This document shows, piece by piece, positions 9,727 to 20,105 of a stretch of 64,000 nt of DNA. The stretch's first letter is position 1. Each line of letters begins with the position of its first letter. A program made the translations under genes and the position numbers. This DNA comes from Pseudomonas caspiana. GTDB lineage: Bacteria > Pseudomonadota > Gammaproteobacteria > Pseudomonadales > Pseudomonadaceae. The notes under the pieces were generated by a model, which saw nothing but the letters and a program-made list of their open reading frames with translations, was not told the origin of the DNA and searched no databases. The DNA lies in NCBI RefSeq assembly GCF_002158995.1, contig NZ_LOHF01000001.1:91367-155366 (forward strand). The letters are read 5' to 3'.

Positions 9727-10497
9727 TCACCGCGCCAGCCACCCCCCATCCACATTCCACGCCGCACCGCGTACCTGGCTGCCTGCTTCACTGGAGAGGA
9801 ACAACACCAGCTCGCCCAACTGTGAGGGTGTCACGAACTCCAGCGATGGCTGTTTCTCGGCCAGCAAATCATGTTTGGCCAGATCCGCATCACCACTGGC
9901 CGCTGCCCGGTCATCAATTTGCTGCTGCACTAACGGGGTGAGCACCCAACCGGGGCATATCGCGTTGCAGGTGACATTGGTCGTGGCGGTTTCCAGGCCG
10001 ACGACTTTGGTCAGGCCAATCACACCGTGCTTGGCCGCCACGTAGGCCGCTTTGCCGGTAGAACCCACCAAGCCATGTACTGAAGCGATGTTAATGATCC
10101 GTCCCCAGTTTTTACCGCGCATACCCGGCAGGCACAGGCGGGTGCTGTGGAATACCGAAGACAGGTTGATCGCGATGATCGAGTCCCAGCGCTCGACGGG
10201 GAAATCCTCAACCGCGTCGACGTGCTGGATACCCGCGTTATTGACCAGAATGTCGACCCCGCCAAACTCGCGTTCGGCGTACTCGATCATCTCGGCGATC
10301 TGCTCGGGTTTGCTGACGTCAGCGGGATGATGACCGACCTTGCCGCCGAACTTCGCAACCTCGGCAATCACTGCCGAGGCATCGCCGAAACCGTTGAGGA
10401 TCAAGTCAGCTCCAGCCTTGGCAAGCGACAGGGCAATGCCCAGCCCGATACCGCTGGTAGAACCGGTGACCAGTGCTGTTTTACCTTTAAGACTCAT
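9727..10497 (-). CDS. bdhA: 3-hydroxybutyrate dehydrogenase (SDR family)
   Basis: 256 aa short-chain dehydrogenase: NAD-binding TGSTSGIGLGIA at the N-terminus, NNAG, the catalytic set Ser/Tyr/Lys in NIASVHGLVGSTGKAAYVAAKHG, and the family-typical CNAICPGWVLTPLV. It interconverts (R)-3-hydroxybutyrate and acetoacetate with NAD. Start is ATG 10497 (MSLKGKTALVTG). It follows the permease gene by 10 bases in the same direction, and HbcR lies upstream, so it acts in uptake and oxidation of 3-hydroxybutyrate. Confidence 0.9.
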   Translation of the reverse strand: MSLKGKTALVTGSTSGIGLGIALSLAKAGADLILNGFGDASAVIAEVAKFGGKVGHHPADVSKPEQIAEMIEYAEREFGGVDILVNNAGIQHVDAVEDFPVERWDSIIAINLSSVFHSTRLCLPGMRGKNWGRIINIASVHGLVGSTGKAAYVAAKHGVIGLTKVVGLETATTNVTCNAICPGWVLTPLVQQQIDDRAAASGDADLAKHDLLAEKQPSLEFVTPSQLGELVLFLSSEAGSQVRGAAWNVDGGWLAR

Positions 10498-10507
10498 ACT
10501 CTGTGCC

Positions 10508-11899
10508 TCACACAATGCCAGTCGCGTAGAAAGTACCGATCACCACGAACACCGCCAGTGTCTTGATGATGGTGATGCCGAAAATGTCTTTGTAAGCCTC
10601 GCGATGGGTCAACCCCGTGACGGCCAGCAAGGTAATCACCGCGCCGTTATGCGGTAGCGTGTCCATGCCGCCGCTGGCCATGGCCGCTACGCGGTGCAAC
10701 ACCTCTAACGGGATGTTGGCGGCGTGAGCGGCGCTGATGAAGGTTTCTGACATGGCGGCGAGGGCGATACTCATGCCGCCAGACGCTGAACCCGTAATGC
10801 CGGCCAGCAAAGTCACGGTAATGGCTTCGTTGACCAGTGGATCGGGAATGCCTTTGAGCCAGTCTGCAAGCACCAGAAAACCCGGCAGAGAGGCGATGAC
10901 CGCGCCAAAGCCATATTCCGAGGCGGTATTCATCGCGGCCAGTAACGCGCCGTTGACCGCGCTTTTGCTGCCTTCAGCCAGACGACTGCGAATGGCCGTG
11001 AAACCGAAGGCCAGCACCATCAGAATCCCGATCAGCAGGGCGGCCTCGACTGCCCATATCGCGGTGAGCTTGGCGATCTCGGTCTGTACCGGAGTGGCCA
11101 TGCCAGGCAGCGCCAGGGTATGCGTCTTGCCATACCACTGGGGGATCCACCAGGTGAACAGCAGGTTCATAAGCCCAACCAGCAGCAAAGGCGAAATCGC
11201 GATCCACGGGTTTGGCAGCTTGATGTCTTCCGGGGTATCCGGTTCGTTGCGTAACTCGGTGCCGTAACCTTCACCCGCACGCAGCGCCTTATTGCGTTGG
11301 CGCTGCAGGTAGAGCATGCCCGCACAAAACACAAAGATGGTGCCGATCACTCCCAGCCACGGTGCGGCCCAGGCGGTGGTATTGAAGAACGTGGTGGGGA
11401 TGATGTTCTGGATTTGCGGGGTGCCGGGCAAAGCGTCCATCGTGAACGAAAACGCACCGAGGGCAATGGTCGCGGGGATCAGACGTTTAGGGATATCGCT
11501 CTGTCGAAACATCTCTGCCGCGAACGGATACACCGCAAACACCACGACGAACAGCGAAACGCCACCGTAGGTGAGCAGGGCGCAGACCAGGACGATGACC
11601 AGCATGGCCTGGCGAGTTCCCAGTACGCCAATGGCCGCCGCGACAATAGACCGGGAAAACCCGGACAACTCGATCAGCTTGCCAAAAACGGCGCCCAGCA
11701 GAAACACCGGAAAGTACAGCTTGATAAAGCCGACCATCTTGTCCATGAACAGGCCGGTAAAGGCTGGAGCCACGGCGGACGGATCAGTCAGCAGCACTGC
11801 GCCGAGGGCGGCGATGGGGGCAAAGAGGATAACGCTGTAACCACGATAAGCAGCAAGCATCAACAGCGCGAGGGCTGCCAAGGCAATGATTACACTCAT
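10508..11899 (-). CDS. GntP-family permease, probable 3-hydroxybutyrate transporter
   Basis: 463 aa with about 12 hydrophobic segments and GntP-type motifs (LLTYGGVSLFVVVFAVYPFA, MDTLPHNGAVITLLAVTGLTH). GntP proteins import gluconate or hydroxy acids by cation symport at the inner membrane. Its position between hbcR and bdhA matches the Pseudomonas 3-hydroxybutyrate locus, so D-3-hydroxybutyrate is the likely substrate. A sigma-54-type promoter lies about 125 bases upstream. Confidence 0.82.
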   Translation of the reverse strand: MSVIIALAALALLMLAAYRGYSVILFAPIAALGAVLLTDPSAVAPAFTGLFMDKMVGFIKLYFPVFLLGAVFGKLIELSGFSRSIVAAAIGVLGTRQAMLVIVLVCALLTYGGVSLFVVVFAVYPFAAEMFRQSDIPKRLIPATIALGAFSFTMDALPGTPQIQNIIPTTFFNTTAWAAPWLGVIGTIFVFCAGMLYLQRQRNKALRAGEGYGTELRNEPDTPEDIKLPNPWIAISPLLLVGLMNLLFTWWIPQWYGKTHTLALPGMATPVQTEIAKLTAIWAVEAALLIGILMVLAFGFTAIRSRLAEGSKSAVNGALLAAMNTASEYGFGAVIASLPGFLVLADWLKGIPDPLVNEAITVTLLAGITGSASGGMSIALAAMSETFISAAHAANIPLEVLHRVAAMASGGMDTLPHNGAVITLLAVTGLTHREAYKDIFGITIIKTLAVFVVIGTFYATGIV

Positions 11900-12025
11900 T
11901 GAGTGTCTCCTGGCCTGGGAATCCAGCGTACTCAGAGGCCGCCGAAAGCGCTCTGCATGGTTCGCTGAATCCTGTCGGCATATTGTTATTGTTTTCGGCT
12001 GCGGGAGTGCCGCTTGCGCGCTGTA

Positions 12026-12040
12026 GCGGGATTCGTGCCA
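12026..12040 (-). promoter_or_regulatory. Sigma-54 (-24/-12) promoter for the permease-bdhA operon
   Basis: On the minus strand the sequence TGGCACGAATCCCGC fits TGGCACG-N4-xxGC, with the invariant GG and GC exactly ten bases apart; the TT before the final GC is CC here. The predicted start site leaves a leader of about 115 bases before the permease. The adjacent gene encodes a sigma-54 activator. Confidence 0.6.
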
Positions 12041-12207
12041 GGTGTTTAAGGCATTGATTTGTATGGTGGTTTATCTATTGCGGCGGGAGCCGGATGAGGT
12101 TTTGTCTCTGAATCGAGACTTTTCACCGTGGAATTAGGCAAAAATCGATCTATGTAGTAGCGGCCAAGTGCCTATTACACTGCGAATTTTCGCGCTAAAC
12201 GGTTGAC

Positions 12208-12289
12208 TGTAGGGGCGCACGAGCACCGCGAGGCCGCGATGGCAGCGCATCAGACTGACCGCCATTGCAGCCTTCGGCAGCTCCTACAA
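12208..12289. repeat. GTAGGAGC-type palindromic repeat
   Basis: TGTAGGGGCGCACGAGCACC at 12208-12227 with an imperfect inverted arm ending GGCAGCTCCTACA at 12289. About 80 bases long and closely similar to 19660-19741. It lies in the 11900-12360 gap between the permease and hbcR, which otherwise holds only the -24/-12 promoter. Confidence 0.75.
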
Positions 12290-12360
12290 AAGGCTCGATA
12301 GAGCTTGGCCTTGAGATCAGTATGATGTTGGGTGATCTCTATCTGGAGACCCAAGTCTCT

Positions 12361-13776
12361 CTATTGAGACTCGGCAATCCCCAGCGCGGCCATTTTCTTG
12401 TAGAGCGTCGATCGACCCAGGCCAAGCTGATTGGCGGCCTCCACGACATTCCCTGCGCATTGCACCAGGGCTTGTTCAATCAACTGTCGATCAAAGCGCT
12501 GTCGTGCCTGACTGAAGGTTTCGAAGCAGGCGGGCTGAGAGGCGTGGCCCGGCTGGTTGCTGACCGGAACCAGATTGCCAATCGACGCACGAATTTCTTT
12601 GGCGTTGAGGATCAAGTCATCACTGAGCAACGCTGCGCGCTCCAGCACGTTACGTAGCTCGCGAATATTTCCCGGCCACGCGTGCTGCGCCAGTAATGCC
12701 TGAGCGCCGGGGTCGAGCTCGTGCTGACTGCGTAACTCTTCGAGGATCGATTCGCTGAGCGCTGGCAAGTCATCCAGACGCTCACGCAGCGGCGGAACCT
12801 GGATGGGCAACACGCTCAGACGATAGTAGAGATCGGCGCGGAACTGGCCGCGCTTGATAGCGGCTTCAAGGTCGGTGGATGTCGCAGCAATCAGCCGGAC
12901 ATCGCTCTTGTGTACTTCGTTGGAGCCGACCGGTTCGTACTCCTTCTCCTGCAGCACCCGCAGCAGCTTGCTTTGTAATGGCAGCGGCATGTCGCCGATT
13001 TCATCCAGAAACAAGGTGCCGCCCTGAGCGATCTGCAGCTTGCCGGGGCGTCCCTTGCGATCGGCACCCGTAAATGCACCCGGCGCAGTGCCGAAAAACT
13101 CTGCCTCCAATAACGTTTCCGGAATGGCCGCGCTGTTGATGCTGACAAATGCTTTATGCGCCCGGGGAGATGCATTGTGAATTGCGTGAGCCAGCAATTC
13201 TTTGCCGGTGCCGGTTTCGCCCAGCAGCAGGACTGGCGAGTCGGCACTGGCACTGCGTCGTGCCCGGCGTTTGACTTCCAGGCTGGCCGAGCTGGTCCCG
13301 ATGAAATGCGCGAAGCTGTATTTTGCCTGACGAGCGCGCAGTAGCGAACGGGTTGAGGCCAGTTCCTCCTGCATGCTCAAGTAGCGCTTGAGCAGGGGAG
13401 ACAGGGCCTGCAATTCATCAAAAAGAGCAAACCCGATAGCGCCGATCACGCCCCCTTTGTCGTCGTGAATCGGCAGACGCATGACCACCAGAGGGTCCTT
13501 GGCGGTGTCCATCATGTCCAGCAGGATCGGTCGCCCATTGGTCGCAACCTGGCGCAGCAGGCTGCCGGGGATGACCTTTTCACAGGGTTGGCCCAGCGCC
13601 AGACTGGAGTCCTGCAGCCCGAAGCGACGGGCGTAGCGTTCGTTGATCCAGACTATCCTGGCATCCTTGTCGACAATCACGGTGCCTTCACTGGACTGCT
13701 CGATGATTTCGAACAGCGAACGAATCGCCAGTTGGCGAACGCTGCGGTAATCGTTAAGGCTATGGCTCTCTTTCAT
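12361..13776 (-). CDS. hbcR: Sigma-54-dependent activator of 3-hydroxybutyrate catabolism (HbcR)
   Basis: 471 aa. Domains in order: PAS sensor (about residues 15-125, TVIVDKDARIVWINERYARRFG), AAA+ ATPase (about 150-375, with GETGTGKE, the sigma-54 contact loop GAFTGA, Walker B TLFLDEIGDMP, and R-finger region), and a Fis-type HTH at the C-terminus (VVEAANQLGLGRSTLYKKM). It opens sigma-54 promoters using ATP. The gene order with the permease and bdhA is that of the P. aeruginosa HbcR locus, so I use that name. Confidence 0.85.
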   Translation of the reverse strand: MKESHSLNDYRSVRQLAIRSLFEIIEQSSEGTVIVDKDARIVWINERYARRFGLQDSSLALGQPCEKVIPGSLLRQVATNGRPILLDMMDTAKDPLVVMRLPIHDDKGGVIGAIGFALFDELQALSPLLKRYLSMQEELASTRSLLRARQAKYSFAHFIGTSSASLEVKRRARRSASADSPVLLLGETGTGKELLAHAIHNASPRAHKAFVSINSAAIPETLLEAEFFGTAPGAFTGADRKGRPGKLQIAQGGTLFLDEIGDMPLPLQSKLLRVLQEKEYEPVGSNEVHKSDVRLIAATSTDLEAAIKRGQFRADLYYRLSVLPIQVPPLRERLDDLPALSESILEELRSQHELDPGAQALLAQHAWPGNIRELRNVLERAALLSDDLILNAKEIRASIGNLVPVSNQPGHASQPACFETFSQARQRFDRQLIEQALVQCAGNVVEAANQLGLGRSTLYKKMAALGIAESQ

Positions 13777-13831
13777 AGGGTGTTCCGTTGTGCGTCACCG
13801 GCGTCTGGCCGTACAGAATGCCCGTTTTTTT

Positions 13832-15415
13832 TCAGCTGAATCCAGGGTGCGCCGCCGCCAGCAATTCCTTGGTGTAAGGATGTTGGGGCGCGTCGAACAG
13901 ATCGTGACTGGCGCCACGTTCGACAACCTTGCCGTCTTTGACCACGATCACATCGTGAGCCAATGCCTTGACCACAGCCAGATCATGGCTGATGAACAGA
14001 TAGGTCAGGCCGTGTTTCTCCTGTAACTGACGCAGCAAAGCCACGACTTGTTTCTGTACTGTCCGGTCAAGCGCCGAGGTCGGTTCATCCAGCAGGATCA
14101 GCGCCGGTTTGAGGACCAATGCCCTGGCAATGGCGATACGCTGACGCTGGCCACCGGAAAACTCATGGGGATAACGATGTCGACTTTGCGGGTCGATGCC
14201 GACTTCTTCCAGCACCCGAATGACTTCAACTTCGCATTGCACCGGGTCCAGCTCACTGTGGACTTCAAGCCCTTCACTGATGATTTGCGCCACTGACATG
14301 CGTGGGCTGAGGCTGCCATAAGGGTCTTGGAAAACCACCTGCATCTGTTTGCGCCACGGGCGCATTTGCTTCTGGTTCAGGTCATTCAGGCTCTGCCCCT
14401 GAAAACGAATACTGCCACGCGATTCAAGCAGGCGGAGGATTGCCTGACCAAGTGTCGATTTTCCCGACCCCGACTCACCCACGATGCCCAAGGTTTTACC
14501 GCGTTCTATGCTCAGGCTGATGTCATCTACGGCCTTCAGGTATTCCTTGTGCTGGCGGAAAATGCCGCCACCCAGAGAGAACCAGACACGCAGATTATCA
14601 ACCTCCAGCACTTTCTCCCGACTGTCGCGGGGCAACGGTTCACCTGCGGGCTCGGCGTCCAGTAACAGCTTGCTGTAAGGGTGCTGTGGCTGTTTGAACA
14701 ACGAGTGACAATTGGACTGCTCGACGATTTCCCCGGCGCGCATCACGCAGACGCGCTGGGCAATGCTGTGCACCAGATTCAAGTCGTGACTAATCAGCAG
14801 CAGGGACATGTTCAAGCGTTGCTGCAGTTCCTTGAGCAGCAGCAGGATCTTGCGCTGCACGGTGACATCAAGGGCCGTAGTCGGCTCGTCGGCGATCAGC
14901 AGTTCCGGTTCGCAAGCCAGCGCCATGGCGATCATCACCCGCTGTCGTTGTCCGCCGGACAGCTCGTGCGGATAGGCTTTAAGGCGCTTCTCCGGTTGTT
15001 GAATGCCGACCAGTTCGAGCAGTTCAACGATGCGCTTTTGTGCAGCCCGGCCAGTCAGGCCTTTATGCAGCAGAAGCGTTTCGCCGATTTGTTTGGATAC
15101 CGTGTGCAACGGGTTCAGCGAGGTCATTGGCTCCTGGAAAATCATTCCGATCTGGTTGCCGCGCAAACGGCGCAAGGTACGGCCGTCGGCGCCGAGCAAC
15201 TGCTGGTCTCGATACAGAATGCTGCCGGTGCTTACCGTGCCGCTGCTGGGCAACAATTGCAGGATCGAGTGCGCGGTCACTGACTTGCCTGAGCCGGACT
15301 CACCCACCAACGCCAGGCATTCACCGGCGCGGATATCCAGACTCAGGTTCTTGACCACCGTTTGCCCGCTGAAGGCGACGCAGAGGTCACGGATTTCAAT
15401 CAGGTTCTCCGACAT
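13832..15415 (-). CDS. yejF: Oligopeptide ABC importer, duplicated ATP-binding protein YejF
   Basis: 527 aa with two ABC domains in tandem. Half one has [22 protein letters not shown] and [11 protein letters not shown]; half two has [22 protein letters not shown] and [10 protein letters not shown]. The double-length ATPase is typical of YejF. Start at [12 protein letters not shown] (15415), one base after the yejE stop, so translation is probably coupled; a start at 15457 would overlap yejE. It energises import of oligopeptides, in some bacteria microcin C-type peptides. Confidence 0.92.
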   Translation of the reverse strand: MSENLIEIRDLCVAFSGQTVVKNLSLDIRAGECLALVGESGSGKSVTAHSILQLLPSSGTVSTGSILYRDQQLLGADGRTLRRLRGNQIGMIFQEPMTSLNPLHTVSKQIGETLLLHKGLTGRAAQKRIVELLELVGIQQPEKRLKAYPHELSGGQRQRVMIAMALACEPELLIADEPTTALDVTVQRKILLLLKELQQRLNMSLLLISHDLNLVHSIAQRVCVMRAGEIVEQSNCHSLFKQPQHPYSKLLLDAEPAGEPLPRDSREKVLEVDNLRVWFSLGGGIFRQHKEYLKAVDDISLSIERGKTLGIVGESGSGKSTLGQAILRLLESRGSIRFQGQSLNDLNQKQMRPWRKQMQVVFQDPYGSLSPRMSVAQIISEGLEVHSELDPVQCEVEVIRVLEEVGIDPQSRHRYPHEFSGGQRQRIAIARALVLKPALILLDEPTSALDRTVQKQVVALLRQLQEKHGLTYLFISHDLAVVKALAHDVIVVKDGKVVERGASHDLFDAPQHPYTKELLAAAHPGFS

Positions 15416-15416
15416 A

Positions 15417-16439
15417 TCAAGACCTCGGGTCGAAGGCGTCACGGAGCGCCTCGCCAATGAACACCAGCAGCGACAGAATCAACGCCAGAGTGAAGAAAGC
15501 GGTCAGCCCCAGCCAGGGTGCTTGCAGGTTCTGTTTGCCCTGGGCAATCAGCTCGCCCAGCGATGCACTACCAGCCGGCATACCGAAGCCCAGGAAATCC
15601 AGCGCTGTCAGGGTGGAAATCGCCCCGGTGAGGATGAACGGCAGGTAACTCAGGGTCGCGTTCATGGCGTTAGGCAGAATGTGTCGGGTGATGACTTTAC
15701 GGTCGCCCATTCCCAATGCGCGAGCCGCCTTGACGTACTCAAGGTTGCGCCCGCGAAGAAACTCGGCGCGCACCACATCCACCAGCGCGAGCCATGAGAA
15801 CAGCGCCATGATGCCCAGCAACCACCAGAAATTGGGTTCGACAAAACCAGACAGGATGATCAGCAGATACAGCACCGGCAGCCCTGACCAAACCTCCAGC
15901 AGGCGCTGACCGATCAGATCGACCCAGCCACCGTAGTAACCCTGCAGCGCACCCGCGGCGATACCGATCAGGGCACTTATCGTGGTCAATACCAGTGCAA
16001 ACAAAATCGACACGCGCGCGCCGAAGATCACTCGGGCCAACACGTCACGGGCCTGATCATCAGTGCCCAGCCAGTTTTGCGCGGTTGGCGGGCTGGGGGC
16101 AGGGCGATTGAGGTCGTAATTGGGGGTGTTGTCGCTGAACGGGATGGGCGGAAACAGCATCCAGCCGTCACCCTTTTTGATCAGGTCCCGAACGTAATCA
16201 CTGCGATAGTCGGGCTGAAACGGCAGTTGGCCGCCAAACTCTTGTTCGGTGTAGCGCTTGAGCGCCGGGAAATACAGCGAGTTCTGATAACTGAGCACCA
16301 GTGGTTTGTCATTGGCGATCAACTCGCCCCCCAGTGTCAGCAGGAACAAGCCGCAGAACAACCATAACGACCACCAGCCTCGGCGGTTATTGCGAAAGCG
16401 TTCCAGGCGTCTTTGGGCCAGCGGAGAAAGTCTGCGCAT
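15417..16439 (-). CDS. yejE: Oligopeptide ABC importer permease YejE
   Basis: 340 aa with an N-terminal membrane segment (WSLWLFCGLFLLTLGGEL), a periplasmic region of about 100 residues, and a permease core with the EAA-type loop (EYVKAARALGMGDRKVI). ATGA overlap with yejB. It forms the channel with YejB. Confidence 0.92.
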   Translation of the reverse strand: MRRLSPLAQRRLERFRNNRRGWWSLWLFCGLFLLTLGGELIANDKPLVLSYQNSLYFPALKRYTEQEFGGQLPFQPDYRSDYVRDLIKKGDGWMLFPPIPFSDNTPNYDLNRPAPSPPTAQNWLGTDDQARDVLARVIFGARVSILFALVLTTISALIGIAAGALQGYYGGWVDLIGQRLLEVWSGLPVLYLLIILSGFVEPNFWWLLGIMALFSWLALVDVVRAEFLRGRNLEYVKAARALGMGDRKVITRHILPNAMNATLSYLPFILTGAISTLTALDFLGFGMPAGSASLGELIAQGKQNLQAPWLGLTAFFTLALILSLLVFIGEALRDAFDPRS

Positions 16440-17509
16440 CAGGCATTCCTCGCGCTGAAGTCGATTCGCGGATCGACCAGGGTGTAGCAGATATCGCCCA
16501 CCAGCTTTATCAGCAAGCCGAACAGGGTGAAGATGAACAGTGAGCCGAACACCACGGGATAGTCCCGCGAAACCGCGGCCTCGTAGCTCATGCGGCCTAG
16601 ACCATCAAGGGAGAAAATCACCTCGATGAGCAGCGAGCCGGCAAAAAATACGCTGATGAATGCCTGAGGGATACCGGCCACCACCAGCAGCATGGCGTTG
16701 CGGAATACATGACCGTACAGCACCCGACGCTCGCTCAAGCCTTTGGCTCGGGCCGTGACGACGTACTGGCGGGTGATTTCATTGAGGAAGGAGTTCTTGG
16801 TCAGGATGGTCAAGGTCGCGAAACCGCCGATGACCAGTGACGAAACCGGCAATACCAGATGCCAGAAGTAGTCGGCGATCTTGCCCACGGTCGTCATCTG
16901 TTCGAAGTCTTCAGAAACCAGCCCGCGTACCGGGAACCAGTTCAGGGACGTGCCCCCGGCGAAGAGCACCACCAGTAGCATTGCAAACAGAAACGCCGGC
17001 ATTGCGTAGCCGATGATGATGGCGGTGCTGCTCCAGATGTCGAAATGACTGCCGTGTTTGACGGCCTTGCGAATCCCTAACGGTATCGAAACCAGGTAGG
17101 TGATGAGCGTCGCCCAAAGCCCCAGTGAAATGGATACCGGCATCTTTTGCAGAATCAGATCGGTGACCGTCGCGCCCCGGAAGAAGCTTTTACCGAAATC
17201 CAGTTGCGCATAGCTTTTAAGCATCAACCACAGACGCTCGTGCAGAGGCTTGTCGAAACCATATTGATGTTCGATTTCCTTGATCAGTTTTGGATCTAGG
17301 CCGCGAGAAGCGCGGGACTGGTTAGCGTTGATCGACTCGGCCGGTACGCCGCCCGCGCTGGAACTGGCACCGCCGATACCTTGCAAGCGTGCGATGGCTT
17401 GCTCCACGGGGCCACCGGGCGCGGCCTGCACAATGAAGAAGTTAACCAGCAGAATGCACAGCAAGGTGGGAATGATCAGCAGCAGGCGCCGCAACAAATA
17501 GCCGAGCAT
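16439..17509 (-). CDS. yejB: Oligopeptide ABC importer permease YejB
   Basis: 356 aa. Begins [20 protein letters not shown] as in DppB/OppB permeases; five to six membrane segments, and EAA-type loop near [17 protein letters not shown]. The start codon overlaps the very end of the yejA reading frame neighbourhood (yejA stop at 17510), so the two genes abut. Confidence 0.92.
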   Translation of the reverse strand: MLGYLLRRLLLIIPTLLCILLVNFFIVQAAPGGPVEQAIARLQGIGGASSSAGGVPAESINANQSRASRGLDPKLIKEIEHQYGFDKPLHERLWLMLKSYAQLDFGKSFFRGATVTDLILQKMPVSISLGLWATLITYLVSIPLGIRKAVKHGSHFDIWSSTAIIIGYAMPAFLFAMLLVVLFAGGTSLNWFPVRGLVSEDFEQMTTVGKIADYFWHLVLPVSSLVIGGFATLTILTKNSFLNEITRQYVVTARAKGLSERRVLYGHVFRNAMLLVVAGIPQAFISVFFAGSLLIEVIFSLDGLGRMSYEAAVSRDYPVVFGSLFIFTLFGLLIKLVGDICYTLVDPRIDFSARNA

Positions 17510-19378
17510 TCACTTCATCTCCGAGGCAACGGCGGAAGCACCGCGTTTTTCTGCGAACTGCTCGTTGGTCAGCGGGGTAGGGCTGACCTCCCACCAGGTA
17601 TCGATGGCCTCCGCATTACTGGCCTGGATTTTCGGAATGCCAAACCGATTCCACCACAACGTCGACGAGCCTGGCGGGTAATAGTTAGGAATCCAGTAGT
17701 AGCCCCATTGCAGCACGCGATCCAGGCAACGGGCGTAATCGACCATGGTGGATTTCTGATCGGCGCTGACGAGCCCTGCGATCAGGCTGTCGACGGCTGG
17801 ATTTTGCAGCACCATATAATTGTTGGAGCCGGGATCCCGGGCACCTTTGGAGCCGAAGTTGTTGTACAGCTCCATGCCGGGTGAGGTCGAGACCGAGTAG
17901 CCCGTCACGATCATGTCGTAATCACGAGCCATCACCCGGTTCAGGAATTGCGCCGCGTCAATACGGCGAATCTCGAAGTCAATACCGATCTGCGCGAGAT
18001 TGCGCTTATACGGCAGCAGTATTTTTTCAAATCCTGCCTGGCCATTGAGGAAGGTAAAGGTAAACGGCTCGCCTTTGGCGTTGACCAGATGATCCCCCTT
18101 GGGTGTCCAGCCGGCGTCTTCCAGCAGTTTCAGCGCTTCCAGTTGCTTGTCGCGGATATAACCGGTGCCGTCGGTTTTTGGGGTTTTATAAACCTCGCTG
18201 AATACTTCTGGCGGAACAGTCGCGCGGAGCGGCTCGAGGATTTTCAGCTCGGCGGGTGTCGGCAGTTCGGTGGCTGCCAGGGACGAGTTGGAGAAGTAGC
18301 TGTTCTGGCGGATGTACATGTTGCGCATCATCTGCCGGTTGGTCCATTCGAAATCCCACAACATCGACAGTGCCTGACGCACCCGGCGGTCCTTAAAGAT
18401 CGGTCGGTCCAGATTGAACACAAACCCTTGAGAACTCTGCACCGCGCCTTTGGCCAGATGGGCTTTTTGCAGGCGGCCGTCGCTCAGCGCCGGGCTGTCA
18501 TAAAGAATCGAGTAAGCGGTGGCCGAGTATTCGCGGTTGTAGTCGTAAGCACCGCCCTTGAGCACTTGCCGGGCAACATCAGTGTCGCCGAAGTACTCGA
18601 CGCTGAATGTATCGAAGTTATAAAAACCTCGATTGACCGGCAAATCCCTGGCCCACCAGTCAGGATCACGGGCGAACGTGATGCTGCGTCCGGGATCAAC
18701 CTTGGCGACTTTGTAGGGACCGCTGCCCACCGGTATCTCAAAGCCGCCACCGCCCGCGAAGTCACGGCTCTTCCACCAGTGCTCTGGGAAAACCGGCAGA
18801 GAAGCAAGGTCCAGCGGCAAGGTACGGCTTTCATTGGTTTTGAAGTCAAAGCGAATCTGGGTTGGCGATTCAACTTCGACGCCTTTGATGTCCTGAAATT
18901 GAGTCCGGTAAGAGAGGCTGCCTTGGGTCATCAGCAGGTCATAGGTGTAGCGCACATCTTCGGCGGTAATCGGCACGCCGTCTGCGAAGCGCGCTTTGGG
19001 ATTGATAAAGAACCTGAGCGACAGGCCCTCGTTGCCGCGTTCGATACGCTCGGCGACCAGGCCATACACGGTGTAAGGCTCGTCAAGCGACCTCACGGCC
19101 AGCGGCGAATACAGCATGCCGTTGATTTGCGACACGCCGGTGCCTTTGTCGAGATAGGGCATCAGGTGATCGAACTGACCGATTTCCTGCGCGGAGCGGC
19201 GCATGCTGCCCCCTTTGGGCGCGTCAGGGTTTACATAGTCGAAATGTTTGAAATCCGCCGGGTAGCGAGGTGCTTCGCCGTAGACAGTCAGGGCGTGTTG
19301 TGGCGCCGCGGACAGTAATTGAGGGCCAGAAAACAGGGCCAGTAGTGCCACGATCAGCGATGTAGAAACAAAACGCAT
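17510..19378 (-). CDS. yejA: Periplasmic oligopeptide-binding protein YejA
   Basis: 622 aa. Signal peptide MRFVSTSLIVALLALFSGP..LLSA, then a family-5 solute-binding protein (FDYVNPDAPKGGSMRRSAQ near the N-terminus, DGVPITAEDVRYTYDLL). It captures oligopeptides for YejBEF. I start at ATG 19378, where the signal peptide begins and AGGA precedes by about 8 bases; the reading frame stays open a further 363 bases upstream without sensible sequence. Operon order is yejA-B-E-F on the minus strand. Confidence 0.92.
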   Translation of the reverse strand: MRFVSTSLIVALLALFSGPQLLSAAPQHALTVYGEAPRYPADFKHFDYVNPDAPKGGSMRRSAQEIGQFDHLMPYLDKGTGVSQINGMLYSPLAVRSLDEPYTVYGLVAERIERGNEGLSLRFFINPKARFADGVPITAEDVRYTYDLLMTQGSLSYRTQFQDIKGVEVESPTQIRFDFKTNESRTLPLDLASLPVFPEHWWKSRDFAGGGGFEIPVGSGPYKVAKVDPGRSITFARDPDWWARDLPVNRGFYNFDTFSVEYFGDTDVARQVLKGGAYDYNREYSATAYSILYDSPALSDGRLQKAHLAKGAVQSSQGFVFNLDRPIFKDRRVRQALSMLWDFEWTNRQMMRNMYIRQNSYFSNSSLAATELPTPAELKILEPLRATVPPEVFSEVYKTPKTDGTGYIRDKQLEALKLLEDAGWTPKGDHLVNAKGEPFTFTFLNGQAGFEKILLPYKRNLAQIGIDFEIRRIDAAQFLNRVMARDYDMIVTGYSVSTSPGMELYNNFGSKGARDPGSNNYMVLQNPAVDSLIAGLVSADQKSTMVDYARCLDRVLQWGYYWIPNYYPPGSSTLWWNRFGIPKIQASNAEAIDTWWEVSPTPLTNEQFAEKRGASAVASEMK

Positions 19379-19659
19379 TACTGGAATCCTGACTGACGTC
19401 GGCTGGCGAACATCAGGGTTAAGGGTGGCGGTGATTAAAGTCATAAGACAGGCACGGCCAGACATTGTTCTTGACCGTGGAATGCAGGCTTCAACAAGGT
19501 ACCGGAACCCGGGCACGTTTGTAACCGGATGATGCGCAGTGCGCCAACGGGTTTTTTGCCAAAACCAAGCAATTTGCTTGCCTGGGAAAGGGCATTGGGG
19601 ATAAATGCCTCCCCTTAGTGGATCCTGACGCCACGCTGTCGGGCAGCAGAAGGCAGACC

Positions 19660-19741
19660 TGTAGGAGCGCACGAGCACCGCGAGGCCGCGATAGCGATGC
19701 ATCAGCCTGACCGTTTTCGCCGCCTTCGGCACCTCCTGCAA
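19660..19741. repeat. GTAGGAGC-type palindromic repeat
   Basis: TGTAGGAGCGCACGAGCACC from 19660 with an imperfect inverted arm ending GGCACCTCCTGCA at 19740. Sister of 12208-12289. It occupies the 19379-19769 gap upstream of yejA; no gene seen there. Confidence 0.75.
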
Positions 19742-19769
19742 GGTCGGCTATCGTAAGGTTCGCGCCACA

Positions 19770-19803
19770 AACAAAAACGGCCCGCCGTGAGGCGAGCCGT
19801 TTG
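19770..19803 (-). terminator. Rho-independent terminator of the second parvulin gene
   Basis: On the minus strand ACGGCTCGCC, loop TCAC, GGCGGGCCGT (9 of 10 pairs), followed by TTTTTGTTT. It lies about 20 bases after the parvulin stop. Confidence 0.8.
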
Positions 19804-19823
19804 TAAGCGTCAGCAGCGAGGAA

Positions 19824-20105
19824 TCAATCCTGGCGGCTGGTCACTTCCAGCAGGTGATAACCGAACTGGGTTTTTACCGGGCCTTGAACGACGTTGACTG
19901 GCGCGCTGAACACGACAGTGTCGAATTCCTTGACCATCTGACCAGGGCCGAACGAACCCAGATCGCCGCCTTGACGGCTGGATGGGCAGCTGGAGTTGGA
20001 TTTGGCGACTTCCGCGAAATCAGCACCGCCTTCGATCTGCGCTTTGAGTTCGTTGCATTTCTCTTCGCTGGATACAAGGATGTGGCGGGCAGTGGCTTTA
20101 GCCAT
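19824..20105 (-). CDS. ppiC: Parvulin-type peptidyl-prolyl cis-trans isomerase (PpiC)
   Basis: 93 aa single rotamase domain: ATARHILVSSEEKC, CPSSRQGGDLGSFGPGQMV, FGYHLLEVTSRQD. This is the E. coli PpiC (Par10) size and layout, with no signal peptide. AGGAG lies 8 bases before ATG 20105. A strong terminator follows. It is a paralog of 3163-3438, which differs mainly in the middle (RTVHGPIKSK versus NVVQGPVKTQ). Confidence 0.9.
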   Translation of the reverse strand: MAKATARHILVSSEEKCNELKAQIEGGADFAEVAKSNSSCPSSRQGGDLGSFGPGQMVKEFDTVVFSAPVNVVQGPVKTQFGYHLLEVTSRQD

